64,000 bases of DNA from Liolophura sinensis (GCF_032854445.1 NC_088298.1:20547295-20611294), one strand, 5' to 3'. Positions 12,239 to 25,562 are shown, counted from the first letter of the stretch. Translations and numbers: made by a program. The notes: a model not told the origin generated them from the letters alone.

Positions 12239-14874
12239 TTTCAAAAGCAATCCATTGCTGTGCAGGGATGCATGAGGACTTGCACCGGAAGAATTGCATC
12301 CTGCCGCAGCATTGCTACCCTACCCGCTATCCACATCTTAATCCTCCCACTTTAGCCAGATTTGTCAATGTTGTCACAGCTAACCCATGAAGGTGTCACA
12401 CCAGTATTATTAACGACACAATCACTAACAGCGTGATATAGTACAAGCTATCGACTGCGTTAAGAAAACCCAGATTGCTACATTCTTCCGGACAAGTAAC
12501 AGTATCTCTAATCGTGCTCTCATGGACTTAATGCTGCTTGGCATGCCACAAATAGCAAAGCAATTGGTCACCAGAGCTAGATATCCATGCTACATTTTTT
12601 TTCCGAATATTTTAGCCCATTTTTTTCTCTTCTCCCTTAGTACTGATGGGGTACATTTTACAGCCCATTTGTAATGAGGGTCCAAGCTGGACTGACCCTT
12701 GTTGCTGCCCAATGAACGAGTAATACATTACCAGCAAGCCCAAAAACGTCATCAGTGAGACCAGCATTATGTGTTCAAACCCTGATCTCAATACCAGCCG
12801 TACTTTCTAAGATCCCACCCCAAACATTTTGTTTAACACTGCTTTCCCTGTTACTGAACGCCAACATCGATGCACAAGGATGACAAGGTAGAGTCTAGCT
12901 AAAAATTACAAATTAAAAACCTAAAAAGTACTCAGCGTTGACTAATAAGCAATGTATCTGAAAGTCTAATTATACTAGCTTTAGTCTAATTATACTAGCT
13001 TTATATAAATAATATACATCTATTTACATCTATGTAAAATGTAAATTTAACTTAAATAAGAACGCTGTATAATGTAAACTACTGATGTAAATATGCTACA
13101 TTTTATGAGTCATATACACTCACATTCCCGTAGACAAACAATTTTCAAAATCGAGTTATTCTAGTTTTTCTCTTTTCTCTTCCTTATTTTCTTTTCCTGT
13201 CATAAGACAAAAAAAAAAAAAAAAAAACATTAAAGGTTCATATTATCTTGTGACACACCATTACTGCTATCCTTCAAAGAAGAAAAAGCTGAATAAAGGA
13301 ATTTGCCATTAACAATGAACGTATATGAAATACTTCAGTGAGCTGAAAGCTAGGTAAGGGGGAATAACTTGTCAACTTGTCACGCACATTTTAATCTCAA
13401 ACAAAAAAAAAATAAATAAAAGCAGTGTACTGCAAGTCTCACTCATTATGTAATTGCTCTCTTCAAAAAAGACGTTAATTACATAAAACCAAATTGTAAA
13501 ATGTCATTCTAATAAACCAGCAAACAAACTTATTAGACAGATGTATTAACAAGAAAAAGCTGGGCGAAACTGAGTTTGTACCAGATTCTCACCTGACCAC
13601 CCTATCACAATTAACAGACTTGTCCAAAACACTTCAACCCTTTATCATTACATAAGCATACAGAGTACAATAGAGGACTGATTTACATGTCATATAACAT
13701 GGTGGGGTACAAGTAAATTGGATTTCTGAAAGACATGCCAGTAATAAATCTGGAATCCAGACAAAAAAAAAAAAAAAGAGGAAAAAAAAAAAAAACTGAA
13801 GGAAAAAAATTAATCTGTCTGGCAGACCAATCTGTCTGTGCGAGATGTCAATGCCACAGGTACAGGTAAACGCAAAGTCGTTAGTGACATGACACCTGTT
13901 GAAATGAAAACAGGTAAATCTCGCTAACACTGAGTGGGGCAATAAAACGACACCTGTTCACGAAAACACCTCCGCTTAAGTTTTCGACAGGGGAATTAGT
14001 GTCTGACTTCAACCACAGGGCCAGTGAAAAGTCGCAGAAACAAGGTATCATTCGTCAAATAAACATCACCTGGGAATCGAGAGGGTTAGTATGCAAACCG
14101 GTTTTCAGGGTTGACATTTACCACATAATTCCGGCAATGAGAACAACTGTAGAAGATGCTACAGGTTACATACTAGACACACCTGTGGATACAAGGTGTG
14201 GACATGTTAGAGATGAATGAACCACTAGGTCTGACACTAACAATGGTGTGTAGCATTTCAGTCATGTTACAAAATGAAAAGACAAGAAGAATTTGAGGGC
14301 ACTTATAAAGAAATAAGTAATAAAACTTCACAGCTGCATCCAAAAACAACACAAGTACAGCAAACACACAATGTAACATTAGATGTACAGTATATCTATG
14401 TTCAAAAAATGCGGCATCCACCCTGTGTATGTTAAACAGTCACTATTCACAAAACGTAAATACAGTGTACTCTGTAAAAGCAACATTAGGAATTTTAATT
14501 GTTGTAGAAAAAGCTGGAGAGCTTTTGCCATCTATAAAACTTATTGAAAATAATCCCTTTGTGTGAGTGTAAATATATATCGAGTAGAAAATATGTGGAA
14601 AACATTTCCAGCTATCCACCAACGTCTACAGCCCTGAAATATCCTATTACTGATTGAATAGTTCTTTAGTAGTGCTTGCTACTATAGGGCTGATTACAAT
14701 TTTTAAGGCCATATCTCATAGATACTGTAAATAAATGTGTTTTTCATGAACCAAGGTACAGAATTTTGGCCACAGAAGCATCCAATAAAAAAAAAACCTC
14801 ACTTTTAGAAGTTTATCAAAGTTTACCAGTAAGTATTATCTATAATAGCATGGCAATGTACTAGGTAGAGGTGG

Positions 14875-15144
14875 GGGCCTCCGTGGCTCAGTCGGTTAGC
14901 GCGCTAGCGCAGCGTAATGGCCCAGAAGCCTCTCACCAATGCGGTCGCTGTGAGTTCAAGTCCAGCTCATCCTGGCTTCCTCTCCGGCAGTAAGTGGGAA
15001 GGTCTGCGAGCAACCTGCGGATGGTCGTGGGTCTCCCCCGGGCTCTGCCCGGTTTCCTCCCACCATAATGCTGGCCGCCGTCGTATAAGTGAAATATTCT
15101 TGAGTACAGCGTAAAACACCACTCAAATAAAATAAATAAATAAA
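14875..15144 (+). mobile_element. SINE-A, full length with 16-bp target-site duplication
   Basis: Complete element with intact boxes A and B. The 16-bp direct repeat TACTAGGTAGAGGTGG at 14859-14874 and 15145-15160 is perfect, so the insertion is recent. Confidence 0.95.
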
Positions 15145-15224
15145 TACTAGGTAGAGGTGGAAACATTTCCTCAGTTTCTACTTTTGCTCTCCCTGGGGAC
15201 TTTTCTCCACAGCCTGATCACTGA

Positions 15225-15292
15225 TGGTATACACGAAAGTGAAATATTCTCAAGTACAGAGAATAACACCAAAAAATAAAAAATAAAAAATT
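15225..15292 (+). mobile_element. SINE-A 3' tail fragment
   Basis: GTGAAATATTCTCAAGTACA and an A-rich tail only. Confidence 0.55.
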
Positions 15293-15790
15293 AAATGACA
15301 GAGAAACGACTCTGATCCCTTTTCGTCGCAACAAAACCAGATGAAAGTACAAGGTGTACAAGATGATCGAGGAACAGAAAAATAGGAAAACCACAACAAA
15401 CAGTCTGATAATGAAAAGATAAATTAAAGGCAAAAAACTTCATGAAAACACAAACAAACTGCCTGGGGAAAAAAAAAAACAATGAGCCAGAAAGCATTAG
15501 TCCCATATGTGTACATGTAAAAGTGTCAGCACTGCTTTCATCTTCTGGTCTTGTGCTGTAGAGAATGTGAGACATCATTATACTACCTGCTACATGTACA
15601 TGTGAATGCAGAGTCCTTCACATAGCAAACAACTTCAGTGTTAATACAACAATTTTACCCTAGTACTACAAGGCACCGATCAGACTTAACCTACTATGGT
15701 GATTAATACTGTGATGGCCTGGCAGAGAAAGGGTTAACAGTCTTCACAAGTACATTAACATTTACATTCAACATGGAATTCTTACATCAC

Positions 15791-16180
15791 TATAAATCTT
15801 CAATCTTTTCGCATGTTTGCAAGGTGTTTAGTGCAAGCATATTCCCAGTGAATGCTTCTGTGCAAACTGATTTATTTGAGTGGTGTTTTATGCCGTACTC
15901 AAGAATATTTCACTTATACGACGGTGACCAGCATTATGTTGGGAGGAAACCGAGCAGAACCCGGGGGAAACCCACCACCATTCGCAGGTTGCTGGTAGAC
16001 CTTCTCACGTACGGCCGGAAAGTCTGTGCAGACTGATGAAATTTATCATACTTTTTGTGAAACCCTGGAATTGGCCAACCCAAAACATGTCATTTTGTTT
16101 CCCAAATCACTTCAAAAAGGTACACAAATCACCACATTGAAAGACGCTTATTTATATGCTGAGTGGTTGAGGAATTAGGA
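15791..16180 (-). mobile_element. MITE-A interrupted by SINE-A
   Basis: Both ends (TCTTCAATCTTTTCGCATG and GGTTGAGGAATTAGG) and both inner halves are present; the SINE at 15872-16022 splits them. Confidence 0.75.
15872..16022 (-). mobile_element. SINE-A fragment nested in a MITE
   Basis: 3' half of the SINE in reverse orientation. Flanked by the near-perfect 15-bp duplication TCTGTGCAAACTGAT (15857-15871; 16023-16037 with one change). The target is the middle of MITE-A. Confidence 0.88.
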
Positions 16181-17034
16181 AAATTTGGCAAAAAAGCTGT
16201 GATCTTTCCAAAACAAGAAAAACATGATGGAGAGATGACCCTTTTGAAATGTCAAAGCAAACTGTTAATTCTGCCTGACTGTTTTCTAATCATTGTGTGT
16301 TAAAAACACCATACAATACAAACACTTGAAAATGATCACTTGCTCTTTTAACTCTTAACAGATCACTTTTACGTCACAAAGAATATACTGTATCATTTTT
16401 ATAAAATGTACACATGTCCACCAATCAACAGAGAAATTTGTTCTGTGATATAATTTAAGAAAATTACATGGACTGCCGAACATATCTAGTATTTTAAGAA
16501 TTATTTCTATAAGAGGTTTTTTAAAAGAGCCTTGATATATATATATAATAAAAAATACCTGTTTTTTTTTTCTTTTTTTTTTCCTAGATGACAAATTCTT
16601 ATGTCCAGCATTCCATGAGAACCTCGATAGCTATCAAAGCCAAATGATACAAGAAAGACGGGATAAAAAAACGAGTAGAAATAAGACCTAACCACCACTG
16701 TCAATCACCAGGCATTAGTAGCAGCAATCAACATGCAAGCACACGTGCGTTAATGCAAAAGATCAAAGGGAAATACCTGTGGATATCCAGCCTAACGAGC
16801 TGAGGAGAGGGACAACATTCTCAGGTGAACAACAAAGCAGTCTGATGACAGGTACCCACATGCGACAACATTTTTCCCAGCTCTCTACCCTCCGCATCAA
16901 AAGGGCAAACAGCTAAACGGGATGAGGCTCTCTACTGAGGGGTCACGACATAGATTTTCTCAGAAACTATGATTGACAGCTTCACCTGTACTTGTGTAGG
17001 TACATTTACCCAACTTAATGTAATACTTCTCTGC

Positions 17035-17255
17035 TTTTTTTATTTAAGAATATTTCTCTTCTACGACGACAAGCAGTATTATGGTGGGAGGAAAATGGGC
17101 AGAGCCCGCGGGAACTCATGACCATCCGCAGGTTGCTGGCAAACCTTCCCACGTACGGCATAAGAGGAAGCCAGTCAGCTGTGACCGCATTGGTCACAGG
17201 CTCCTGGGTCATTGTGCCATGCTGAGGAGCTAACCACTTCGGCCAGGGCGGCCCT
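17035..17255 (-). mobile_element. SINE-A copy, diverged
   Basis: Nearly full element in reverse orientation with small deletions in the tail and around box B. Confidence 0.8.
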
Positions 17256-17336
17256 CGTCTCTTTACTGGGTCTAGATGAGGAGTCTTGATTTCCCGTCCC
17301 CCGAAGAAACAGCTGCTAACCACTTCGATAAATGAG

Positions 17337-18832
17337 ATAAAAATTGTCCAGAAGACCACTAAGCCTTCGGGAATGTAATTCACTTGACTTTTGCCAATGA
17401 CACATAAGTGTTTTCTTGCATTTTCAATACTACCAATATTAAAAGTTCACAGCCGAATTTTTTGGCTAAGGGTTCCTCTCCCTATTCTTATATACCTCTA
17501 AAACATGCCTACTATCAGAAAAGTGAATTGCTGAGAATTGTGTGGCTCTGGTTATAACAGGCACAAAATGTTTACAAACACCCACAAAACTTGGACACAG
17601 GCCTGTAGGCCTACCTCCAAGGGCAAGTCCCTCAAGCTATAGCTGACCTTCTAAATGTAGCCCACTTACGTACATTGTAAATCCCCTAGTTTATTTTTTG
17701 TGAATTAAATTAATTCAGTCATGGACTGGTATAATCACGGTAACAAATTGAGACCTTACACCATAATATCCTCTGAAACACATGATCAAATCAGAAGATT
17801 TTTGTTTTAAATCTACTTTATTAAAGAATCCCCAACAGAGCCCCTTTTATGTTGGCATCCACCATTGTGTTACTCTCATTTCACATGTATCAGAGGCCCC
17901 TAATGAGCCCCTTCTCTTGTCATGGAAAGATACCATTCAGGAGACCTCAAAATAAAAAAAATATAAAAAAAGGTCAATCAGGTGTGAATATCTTTTCTCC
18001 CACCCAAACTCTTTCCTAGGGAGCATGTATCTGTTTACTGATACATTGTTGTGTAGTGGAAACCATGTTAGTGACAATAGAAAGGGCAGGTGCATTTCTA
18101 AGTGGATATTGGAAATTTTACACAGAAACACAAATCTGATATGTTCCATCCTTTAATCTTCATGCAACACAACATAGTTTTGGCTCTCCTCTTCCCCATG
18201 TATAATGTTTTGGACCCTAAATTAGGTCAAAGTTGGTGATCTGAGCTGAGGCTCACTTGGGTGCTGACACTCTTCATACCTTTAGACAAGCATGTACATT
18301 GAATGATGTATTGAAGCCAGAATAAATATTTGATCCTTCACATCAAGGAAAAATCCCCTAAATCTCACAAAGTTTAATTAAAATTAGGGAAGTTAGGAAA
18401 ATGGAAACAAACTTCTTGGTAAAGATTTTATTTTACTAGGTCATGAGGTTCCCTTTCACTCCTCAAAAGTATCAGCTGGACAGGACTTTGGTTATATTTT
18501 CACATGCTCGCCCCCTCTGTACAGGACCCGAAAATAATGGCATAAAATTTTGACTTAAATTATGCTGTAGTTCTCGTAAAAATTTTTAACAAATGTCAAC
18601 CTCTTAGTTTTATCACAAAGATCTAAGAATACTTATTTTGAGAATAGCCAAATGTTGGGTGATATAATTTAGTACTGTGTTCTAATCAATATTGAGGAAG
18701 TGTTATTGTGACCAATCATTTGAACAGGATTCTACTATTGTTCTACACACCTGTATGTACCTACCCTCTTTTGTTATAAGGGCTTGTAACATCAAACAAA
18801 CAATATTTTAATTCTGGCCCAAGCCTTTGTTG
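17337..18832. repeat. 1.5-kb duplicated segment, copy 1
   Basis: Collinear with 33151-34670 on the same strand, from GATAAAAATTGTCCAGAAGA to ATATTTTAATTCTGGCCCAA, with indels: a stretch of about 270 bp (roughly 18490-18760) is missing from copy 2. No terminal repeats or coding potential recognised. Confidence 0.8.
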
Positions 18833-18884
18833 TTAAAGCCACACAGTATTTTCCCACAAAAGTAAGACATGTAAAAATATGTTA

Positions 18885-19345
18885 AAATGCACTTTCAGAG
18901 GCAAATGAAGGCCTTAAAACGCTACTTTTGATGTTTACACATACGTACTGCACGTAATGTATGGTTTGAAGTTTAACATGTTAAAACACACTTTCAGAGG
19001 CAAATGAAGGCCTTAAAACACTACTTTTGATGTTTACACACACATACTGCACGTAATGTATGGTTTGAAGTTTAACATGTTAAAACACACTTTCAGAGGC
19101 AAATGAAGGCCTTAAAACACTACTTTTGATGTTTACACACACATACTGCACGTAATGTATGGTTTGAAGTTTAACATGTTAAAACACACTTTCAGAGGCA
19201 AATGAAGGCCTTAAAACACTACTTTTGATGTTTACACACACGTACTGCACGTAATGTATGGTTTGAAGTTTAACATGTTAAAACACACTTTCAGAGGCAC
19301 ATACAGGCCTTAAAATGGTAATTTTGAAGCTGACACAAGTTTTTC
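18885..19345. repeat. 99-bp satellite, about 4.6 units
   Basis: ACTTTCAGAGGC recurs at 18891, 18990, 19089, 19188 and 19287, an exact 99-bp spacing. Middle units are nearly identical; the outer ones are diverged. Confidence 0.95.
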
Positions 19346-20296
19346 TGATAGGAAACTAATGCAACTTCACAAAAAAAAACACTTAAGTTGCCCAATAAAG
19401 TGGATGAATCAATAAGGATCGAGCAAAATGTGTCACCTGAGAAACCCGAAATACAGTATTTGAAAAAGCTGAACTATGAATTTCCACAAAAAAATAGCAA
19501 AACAACGAAGGAACCTGAAATGACAAATATTGTGAGTACACAACACAGCATGTACTTTTCCTACAGTCTACTTGATCTGTATTTTTCTCCACATACCAAT
19601 CTTGTTTGCTACACATGTTTTGTCAGCATATGTATTAATGTCATGTACACAACAGCATTCAAGTGAGTGTAAAATTAGAAACGGCATTCTCAACAATTTG
19701 ACATGTCTATGACGGCAAAATATGAACAGCAGCCACAAAAAAAATTGTCAACAGAACAGAGAGATGCTTTTGACAAAAATAAAAAGGACGTGACTAAATA
19801 ATGCATATTTTGGCTTTTCATCGATAAATTTGGATACAGTTTTTCTTGTATGCACGGAGAATGACATAAATAAATTTTCTTGCTTTTGACAAGGTCAAAC
19901 TTGTTTGACCTCTGAGAAAACAAGAAGACATGGCAATAAGTTATCGCATGCATGTACACTGTAACATGTTTAATAACTACCTGGAACATTTTTAATATAC
20001 CCATTCTACATGTATAGATTTAAAATTAGATATTTATCATTAGCCCACCCGTGATTAGGAAATAAAATGAAGACAAAGCCTGAAATTTACATAGAGGTTG
20101 TGTCTGTCTGACTAACCCAGACATTTCAATGCAAGGAATAAACTTTCATGATAATCCTCTTAAAAAATATAAAAATGAAAAGACAAAGGTGAAACACCAA
20201 GAAACAAATGACAATACACTTAACACATTGTCAAAATTACCCACATTTACTCATTAGAAACTTATCCTACTCATAAACACTGGTGTAATGGTTGAA

Positions 20297-20644
20297 TGAG
20301 TGAGTGCTTGGGGTTTAACGTCGTACTCAACAATTTTTCAGCCTTATGACTGAAATCAGTAGGAATCAGTAGGGTGCCTCCTTGTTGCAGGACGGATTTC
20401 CACCGCTCTTTTATTTAGTGCTGCTTCACTGAGACGACTTACTGAAGGCAAGTAAGCCGCCCCGCCCGAGCCATAATACTGATACGGGTCAACCAGTCGT
20501 TGCACTATCCCCTTCATGCTGAACGCCAAGCGAGGAAGTTACAACTTCCTCTTTTAAAGTCTTAGGTGTGACTCGATCAAGGATTGATCCTGGATCTACC
20601 GGTCCTGAAGCAGACGCTCTACCAACTGTGCTATCCGGGCTGGT
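20297..20644 (-). mobile_element. SINE-B copy
   Basis: Well-preserved minus-strand copy; head GATAGCACAGTTGGTAGAGC, box B GGATCAATCC, tail GTTGAGTACGACGTTAAACC. A short TGGTTGAA direct repeat lies at both ends. Confidence 0.88.
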
Positions 20645-20664
20645 TGAAGGATTTTACTACGTGG

Positions 20665-20735
20665 GTCACACACGGATTCGGACTCGGGTCTCCGAAACCG
20701 AAGTCCAGGGCTCTACCAAGTGAGCCAAAGGGAAA
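20665..20735 (-). other. tRNA-like head (degenerate tRNA or SINE head)
   Basis: The minus strand reads TTTGGCTCACTTGGTAGAGC (box A) and GAGTCCGAATCC (box B) at tRNA spacing. Anticodon and T stems do not pair properly, so it is not called a functional tRNA gene. Confidence 0.45.
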
Positions 20736-22720
20736 ATTCCCCCCCAGCTAATGCTGGTATAAGCACTGGAAAGCTGCTCCCGTTATACTGAAATGAAATT
20801 CCAAGTCTAAGAGAAAACACACATACACATTGCAGCGCTCATGAGAAACTTGTCTTCTGGACACCAAGAGCCTGGTTATCTCGAGACACCTTTTTATAAG
20901 CAAAACGTTTGAAGAATGCGGGCAGTTTGGTTGTTCATGTACTGTGTATCACAACAGTGTCCACATGCACACATTGCGGCATGTCGGTCTCAATACTGAG
21001 CCCCATATTTAATGTGCTGCCTCACTGGAATGCCGTGTCAATGACACCACACACTGCACCAGACATACATGTAATGTCCTCACCTATCAAAGCATGAACT
21101 GACATTACGCCCACACCTTCCTGACTTATCCAATTATGCTGAGTGCCCAGATGAATAACAGATGTAAATAAGACACTTAATTTTAAATTAAGACTCAGAG
21201 AAATATACTTGTGCCCAACTCAGGATTAGAACTCTGGGTGAAATCCCCAAACTAAATGTTTACGACTGGTCACTTTCAGATAAAAGTCATTTTCTTCATA
21301 AAGCAACAATGGGTTTCTTGTATGTTCTTGTATACAAGAAGCTATGTATTATTGTCTTTCATCATTTTGACAAATTCATGTACAAGTATCAGACGTAAAA
21401 GGCTGAAATGGCCAGCATCTAGGGTTAGTCAACATGGTTTAATACAAAAGTACACAAAGACAAATCACATTTATAAGCACCACACTGTAGATAATGTCTC
21501 AGGATCCTGATGAGAAGAATTGAACAAGAGTTCAAAAGTTCAATCAAATTACATGTTTGTGGCCTTGCTGAAGACCCGAGTATCCTTACAATAACCAATC
21601 TGACGAGAAAATTGGGAGGACTCTAATGTAGGTGTAGAGTGACGAGACAATACCGCTCATATTTGGCAACCTCTTTCACAAACCAAATTACACTACAAAA
21701 AAATTTTCTCATCAAGAAAGAAAATCGCTCGAGTAAAAGCTTGTTGAATAGCAAGGTGTACAAGCTGTGAAGAAATGAGAACGAAAAAAAAAAATGAAAC
21801 ATCTCCTGACAATAAACTCCATTTATCTTCTTCTGATTCTATCTCTGGATATAATAAATAGCAAAAAAGTGTATAGTAAAAAATTCATGGCACAAAATAA
21901 TAACAAAAATCTTCCGTGTCCTGAATCATAGCCCAGAATAATCCATTCCAATACTTACAGATAGTTTATTAGCAAATTGTACATCTCCACAGTATCCTGT
22001 CTCTTTTTTTTTTCTCCAACTTGACCATGCATTCGACAAATTTTAATTCTAATCCATCAAGTTATGAATAGACCAAACTTCATCACTCATTATTAAACAT
22101 GGTTATCTTGTTCCCGAGTAAGAATGCTGGCCAGTTTTTCTTCTGCGGTAATTTGTAACAAATTCTTTGCCATCAATCAAACTTTGCATCATTGCGCAAG
22201 ACAAAAAGGGAGGGGGGGGAAAAACCTAAAGAATCTAAACGGTTAAAAAAATCAGAGAAGCTTTGCAGAGATTTGAATACTGCGCTGTTATTATTGGGAG
22301 AAGAAATTGTTATCTATATATTTTTTTCTTGCATCAACTTTAAATACACATAGGGTAAAGGGCATAAACAAGGCAGAAAACTCAATTTGTATAATGATTT
22401 GATTGTGCAATTCCACACAGGAAAGCTCTTCCACTTTATCTGGTGCCTCCAATAATACTTTGAATTTCCGACCATGTAAAACCCATAATTTGCTCTTGGC
22501 AGCCATTTGTACAGCTCAAATTAAGGTATATTATTTGTAAAGTAGGTCAAAGTATTTTATGAATCAGCAACTTTTGAGGATTCATGAAAATTAACTTCTC
22601 CTATCTCAGCTATCTGCAATTGTGTGGGACCTGTAAATGTTTTTATGTGAACTGGAAAGGCTTTTTTTTATTTTATCTAAAATGAAACTGAGTGAATGCA
22701 TAGTGACAAAGGGTATTTAC

Positions 22721-22852
22721 TTAATTATTGACTGGCATTTTACACCTTACTCAAGAATATTTCACTCAAATGACGGCAGCCAGCATTATGATGGGAGGAA
22801 ACCAAGCAGAGCCCGATTGAAACCCATGACCATCTACAAGTTGCTGACAGAC
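22721..22852 (-). mobile_element. SINE-A fragment (3' half)
   Basis: Tail and body in reverse orientation; stops at GACAGACAGTC. Confidence 0.8.
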
Positions 22853-23024
22853 AGTCACGAAGGTGTTACTTTCTCGTTTGACATCAGGATGTCACCGAAA
22901 CCAAGATGAACAGTTTTGAGTGACTCTCAGACAGTCCAGATTTGTTTGCTTTCTCTCTGGCGTCTTAAGCTACAACCTGCATACTGGTACAAAAAATTCA
23001 ATGCATACATAATAGCATGCTTGT

Positions 23025-23242
23025 ACCCTAATTCCTCAACCTTTCCGCATATAAAGAAACAACTTTCACTGCAATTTTTGCACGCTTTTAATTTGATTTT
23101 GCAGGTAGAACTACCATAGCTGGATTAACCAATTGGAGGTTTTCACAAACAATATAGATTTACCAGTCTGCACAGAGTAATGCCTTTAGAATATGCTGGA
23201 ATAAATAACTTGCAAAGCAGAAAGTTTGAAGAATTACAGTAT
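23025..23242 (+). mobile_element. MITE-A, full length (~218 bp)
   Basis: Runs from CCCTAATTCCTCAACCTTTC to AAAGTTTGAAGAATTACAGT; the ends are imperfect terminal inverted repeats of about 22 bp. Confidence 0.75.
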
Positions 23243-23309
23243 ACAAGTATATATATAAGCTTCGGGTTTTTACATCGTACTTAACAATTTTATATGATAT
23301 AACAGAGCA

Positions 23310-23790
23310 GAACAAGGCATTCAGAAAACATTATGCAGTGCGTAAAACTGCATAATGTTCAAGTCATGTGATACGTTCAAATATTGACCTTCAAACCAAA
23401 ATAAAGTAGGGTGACACTGTCACACACAGATATTATCCTCTAATTTTACAGTGCTAAGATCTTGCCATTAAATCAACAAGCAAGGCCAAAATTATTATGC
23501 TATCACAAATATAACTGTTTTATCATATGCATAAAGATTGCAGAGAAGTGACGTAATATCTTACAGAGTTGTAAATCTTTGCAGAGGTAAATGACATCAT
23601 TGGGGGCAGTGGTTTGCAAATCGCTATTGATGAGCCAATCAGCCATGATTGGCCATCCTTGCCACTATGGGTGGCCACTGAAATCCTATGATTGGCTGAC
23701 CAAATGTGGATCTGACAACAGTTTAACCATTCCGTTCTGTCACAGCCTAGGAAGGCACATGCATTGGCCAGTGCCACAGGCTTCTAATGT
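23310..23790 (+). repeat. Dispersed repeat R1, copy 2
   Basis: Same blocks as copy 1, followed by a TGATTGGCTGACC section also seen in diverged form at 24800-24970. Confidence 0.72.
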
Positions 23791-23848
23791 TAATATAGAT
23801 GATGAAAGCTTTCTGCAGATAATGTCCAAAATGTACATTCACATTCTA

Positions 23849-24089
23849 GTATGCTAGTGCAACACAATAACCCAGAAGCCTCTCACTGATGCAGTCACTT
23901 TGAGTTAAAGTCCAACTCATACTGGCTTCCTCTCTGGTCATACATGGAAGGTCTCCCAGCAGTCTGTGGATGGTCGTGGGTTTCCTCTAGGCTCTGCTCG
24001 GTTTCCTTCCACCACAATGCTGTCCATCATTGTATAAGTGAAACATTCTTGAGTACAGCGTAAAACGCAAAGAAATAAATGAATGAATT
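23849..24089 (+). mobile_element. SINE-A copy, diverged
   Basis: Lacks the first ~25 bases of the head; many CpG-type changes (CA/TG for CG) mark an old copy. Confidence 0.85.
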
Positions 24090-24139
24090 GGGCTCTCTGC
24101 AATAGGACACAACGAGGTTTGATGCTAGCCAATAACATC

Positions 24140-24225
24140 AGTTACTAACAAGGCATTCAGAGAATACCAGTACATCTGCTTCATAAAACTGTATAATGTT
24201 TAAGTGAGGTGATACATTCAAATAT

Positions 24226-24256
<31 letters not shown>

Positions 24257-24975
24257 GATTGGTGTTTTACGCCGTACTCAAGAATATTTCACTTATACGA
24301 CGGCGGCCAGCATTATGGTGGGTGGAAACCGGGCAGAGCCCGGCGGAAACCCACGACCATCCGCAGGTTGCTGACAGACCTTCCCACGTACGGCCGGAGA
24401 GGAAGCCAGCATGAGCTGGTCTTGAACTCACAGCGACGGCATTGGTGAGAGGCTTCTGGGTCACTACGCTGCGCTAGCGCGCTAACCGACTGAGCCACGG
24501 AGGCCCCTTCAAATATTGAACTCTAAACCAAAATAATGTATAATGATTGACATGGTCATAGACAGATATTATTCACTAACAGATAGTGCTAAGATCGTGC
24601 CATTAAATCAACAAGAAAGGCCAAAATTATTGTGTCACAACTATATTACTCTATATCATATGTGCATGGATTGCAGAGCAGTGACTTTGTATGTAAATGA
24701 GTTGCAAATCATTGCAGTGATAAAAGACACTGTGGGGAGTTCATCCACAAATTTACTGCAGAGGTCTTTGATATGCAAAGCGCGAACCACATTTGGCAAT
24801 CCATGTACTATGGCTGGCCACTGCATCTCTGTGAATGGCTGAGGAAATGGTGAGCTATGAGGTAAAAGAAAACTTCCTTGGTCTTTGATATGAAAATCAC
24901 TACAGTAACTGACAATTGGCTATCTGTGTACTATATCTGTGTTGCCACTGCAACCCTATGATCGACCAAAAACAG
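24140..24975 (+). repeat. Dispersed repeat R1, copy 3 (interrupted by SINE-A)
   Basis: Lies about 350 bp after copy 2 in the same orientation; the SINE at 24229-24507 sits inside it with a target-site duplication. Confidence 0.72.
24229..24507 (-). mobile_element. SINE-A, full length with target-site duplication
   Basis: Reverse-oriented complete element. 12-bp direct repeats TTCAAATATTGA at 24217-24228 and 24508-24519. The poly-T at 24229-24256 is its tail. It interrupts the dispersed repeat 24140-24735. Confidence 0.93.
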
Positions 24976-25122
24976 TAGCCAACTGCCAGCATCTGATCCC
25001 TCCCTCACAATACATGTACCTCTCCTTACTTCGTACAGGTGAGCTAAAAATGCGTAACATTAATCTAGAGGCAAGATATGGTATAACTGTGGCAAGATCA
25101 GCAATGCTAGTCCTGCTCATCA

Positions 25123-25205
25123 CTACCCTAATTCCTCTACCTTTCCACATATGGAAGAGCAACTTTCAGAGCAATTTATGCACACTTATAATTTGATTTT
25201 GGAGA
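25123..25205 (+). mobile_element. MITE-A left-end fragment
   Basis: CCCTAATTCCTCTACCTTTC followed by the family subterminal sequence to GATTTTGGAG. Confidence 0.65.
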
Positions 25206-25289
25206 GATTCACACTATTCTATAAAATTTCTCAGAGCTGCAGGAACTTTGTAACATTTACAGACAAGTAAGGTGCTACTCATTTACACG

Positions 25290-25500
25290 TGTCTATTGTT
25301 TAACGTGATACTCAGGAATTTTTTCACTTACACATATACGATGAAGTTCATTTTTTAGGGTGAAGAATACAGGAATGTCTGAGGTAAACCAATGACCAAT
25401 GGCAAGTTACTGATCAACTTTCCCGCACGTACACACATACATGTATATGGGCACACCATACTGGTCAGCTCGTGTAAGACAATGGGTCTTCAACAAAACT
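25290..25500 (-). mobile_element. SINE-C body and tail
   Basis: Reverse-oriented tail motif (TTTAACGTGATACTCAGGAA) and body (GGCAAGTTACTGATCAACTT) shared with 30572-30897. Confidence 0.6.
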
Positions 25501-25533
25501 TTAATACTGCATAATAATACTGAATAATACTGC

Positions 25534-25534
<1 letters not shown>

Positions 25535-25562
<28 letters not shown>
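25535..25562. repeat. (AAT)n microsatellite
   Basis: About nine ATA/AAT units between SINE-C body and head. Confidence 0.92.

Noticed and set aside
14875-14970. tRNA gene call on the SINE-A head
   Set aside because: Boxes A and B are present, but stems do not form a cloverleaf and the sequence continues into the SINE body with target duplications.
24267-24498. ORFs with MTQKPLTNAVAVSS or GFLSG motifs, repeated at several sites
   Set aside because: Translations of SINE-A; recur wherever the SINE does.
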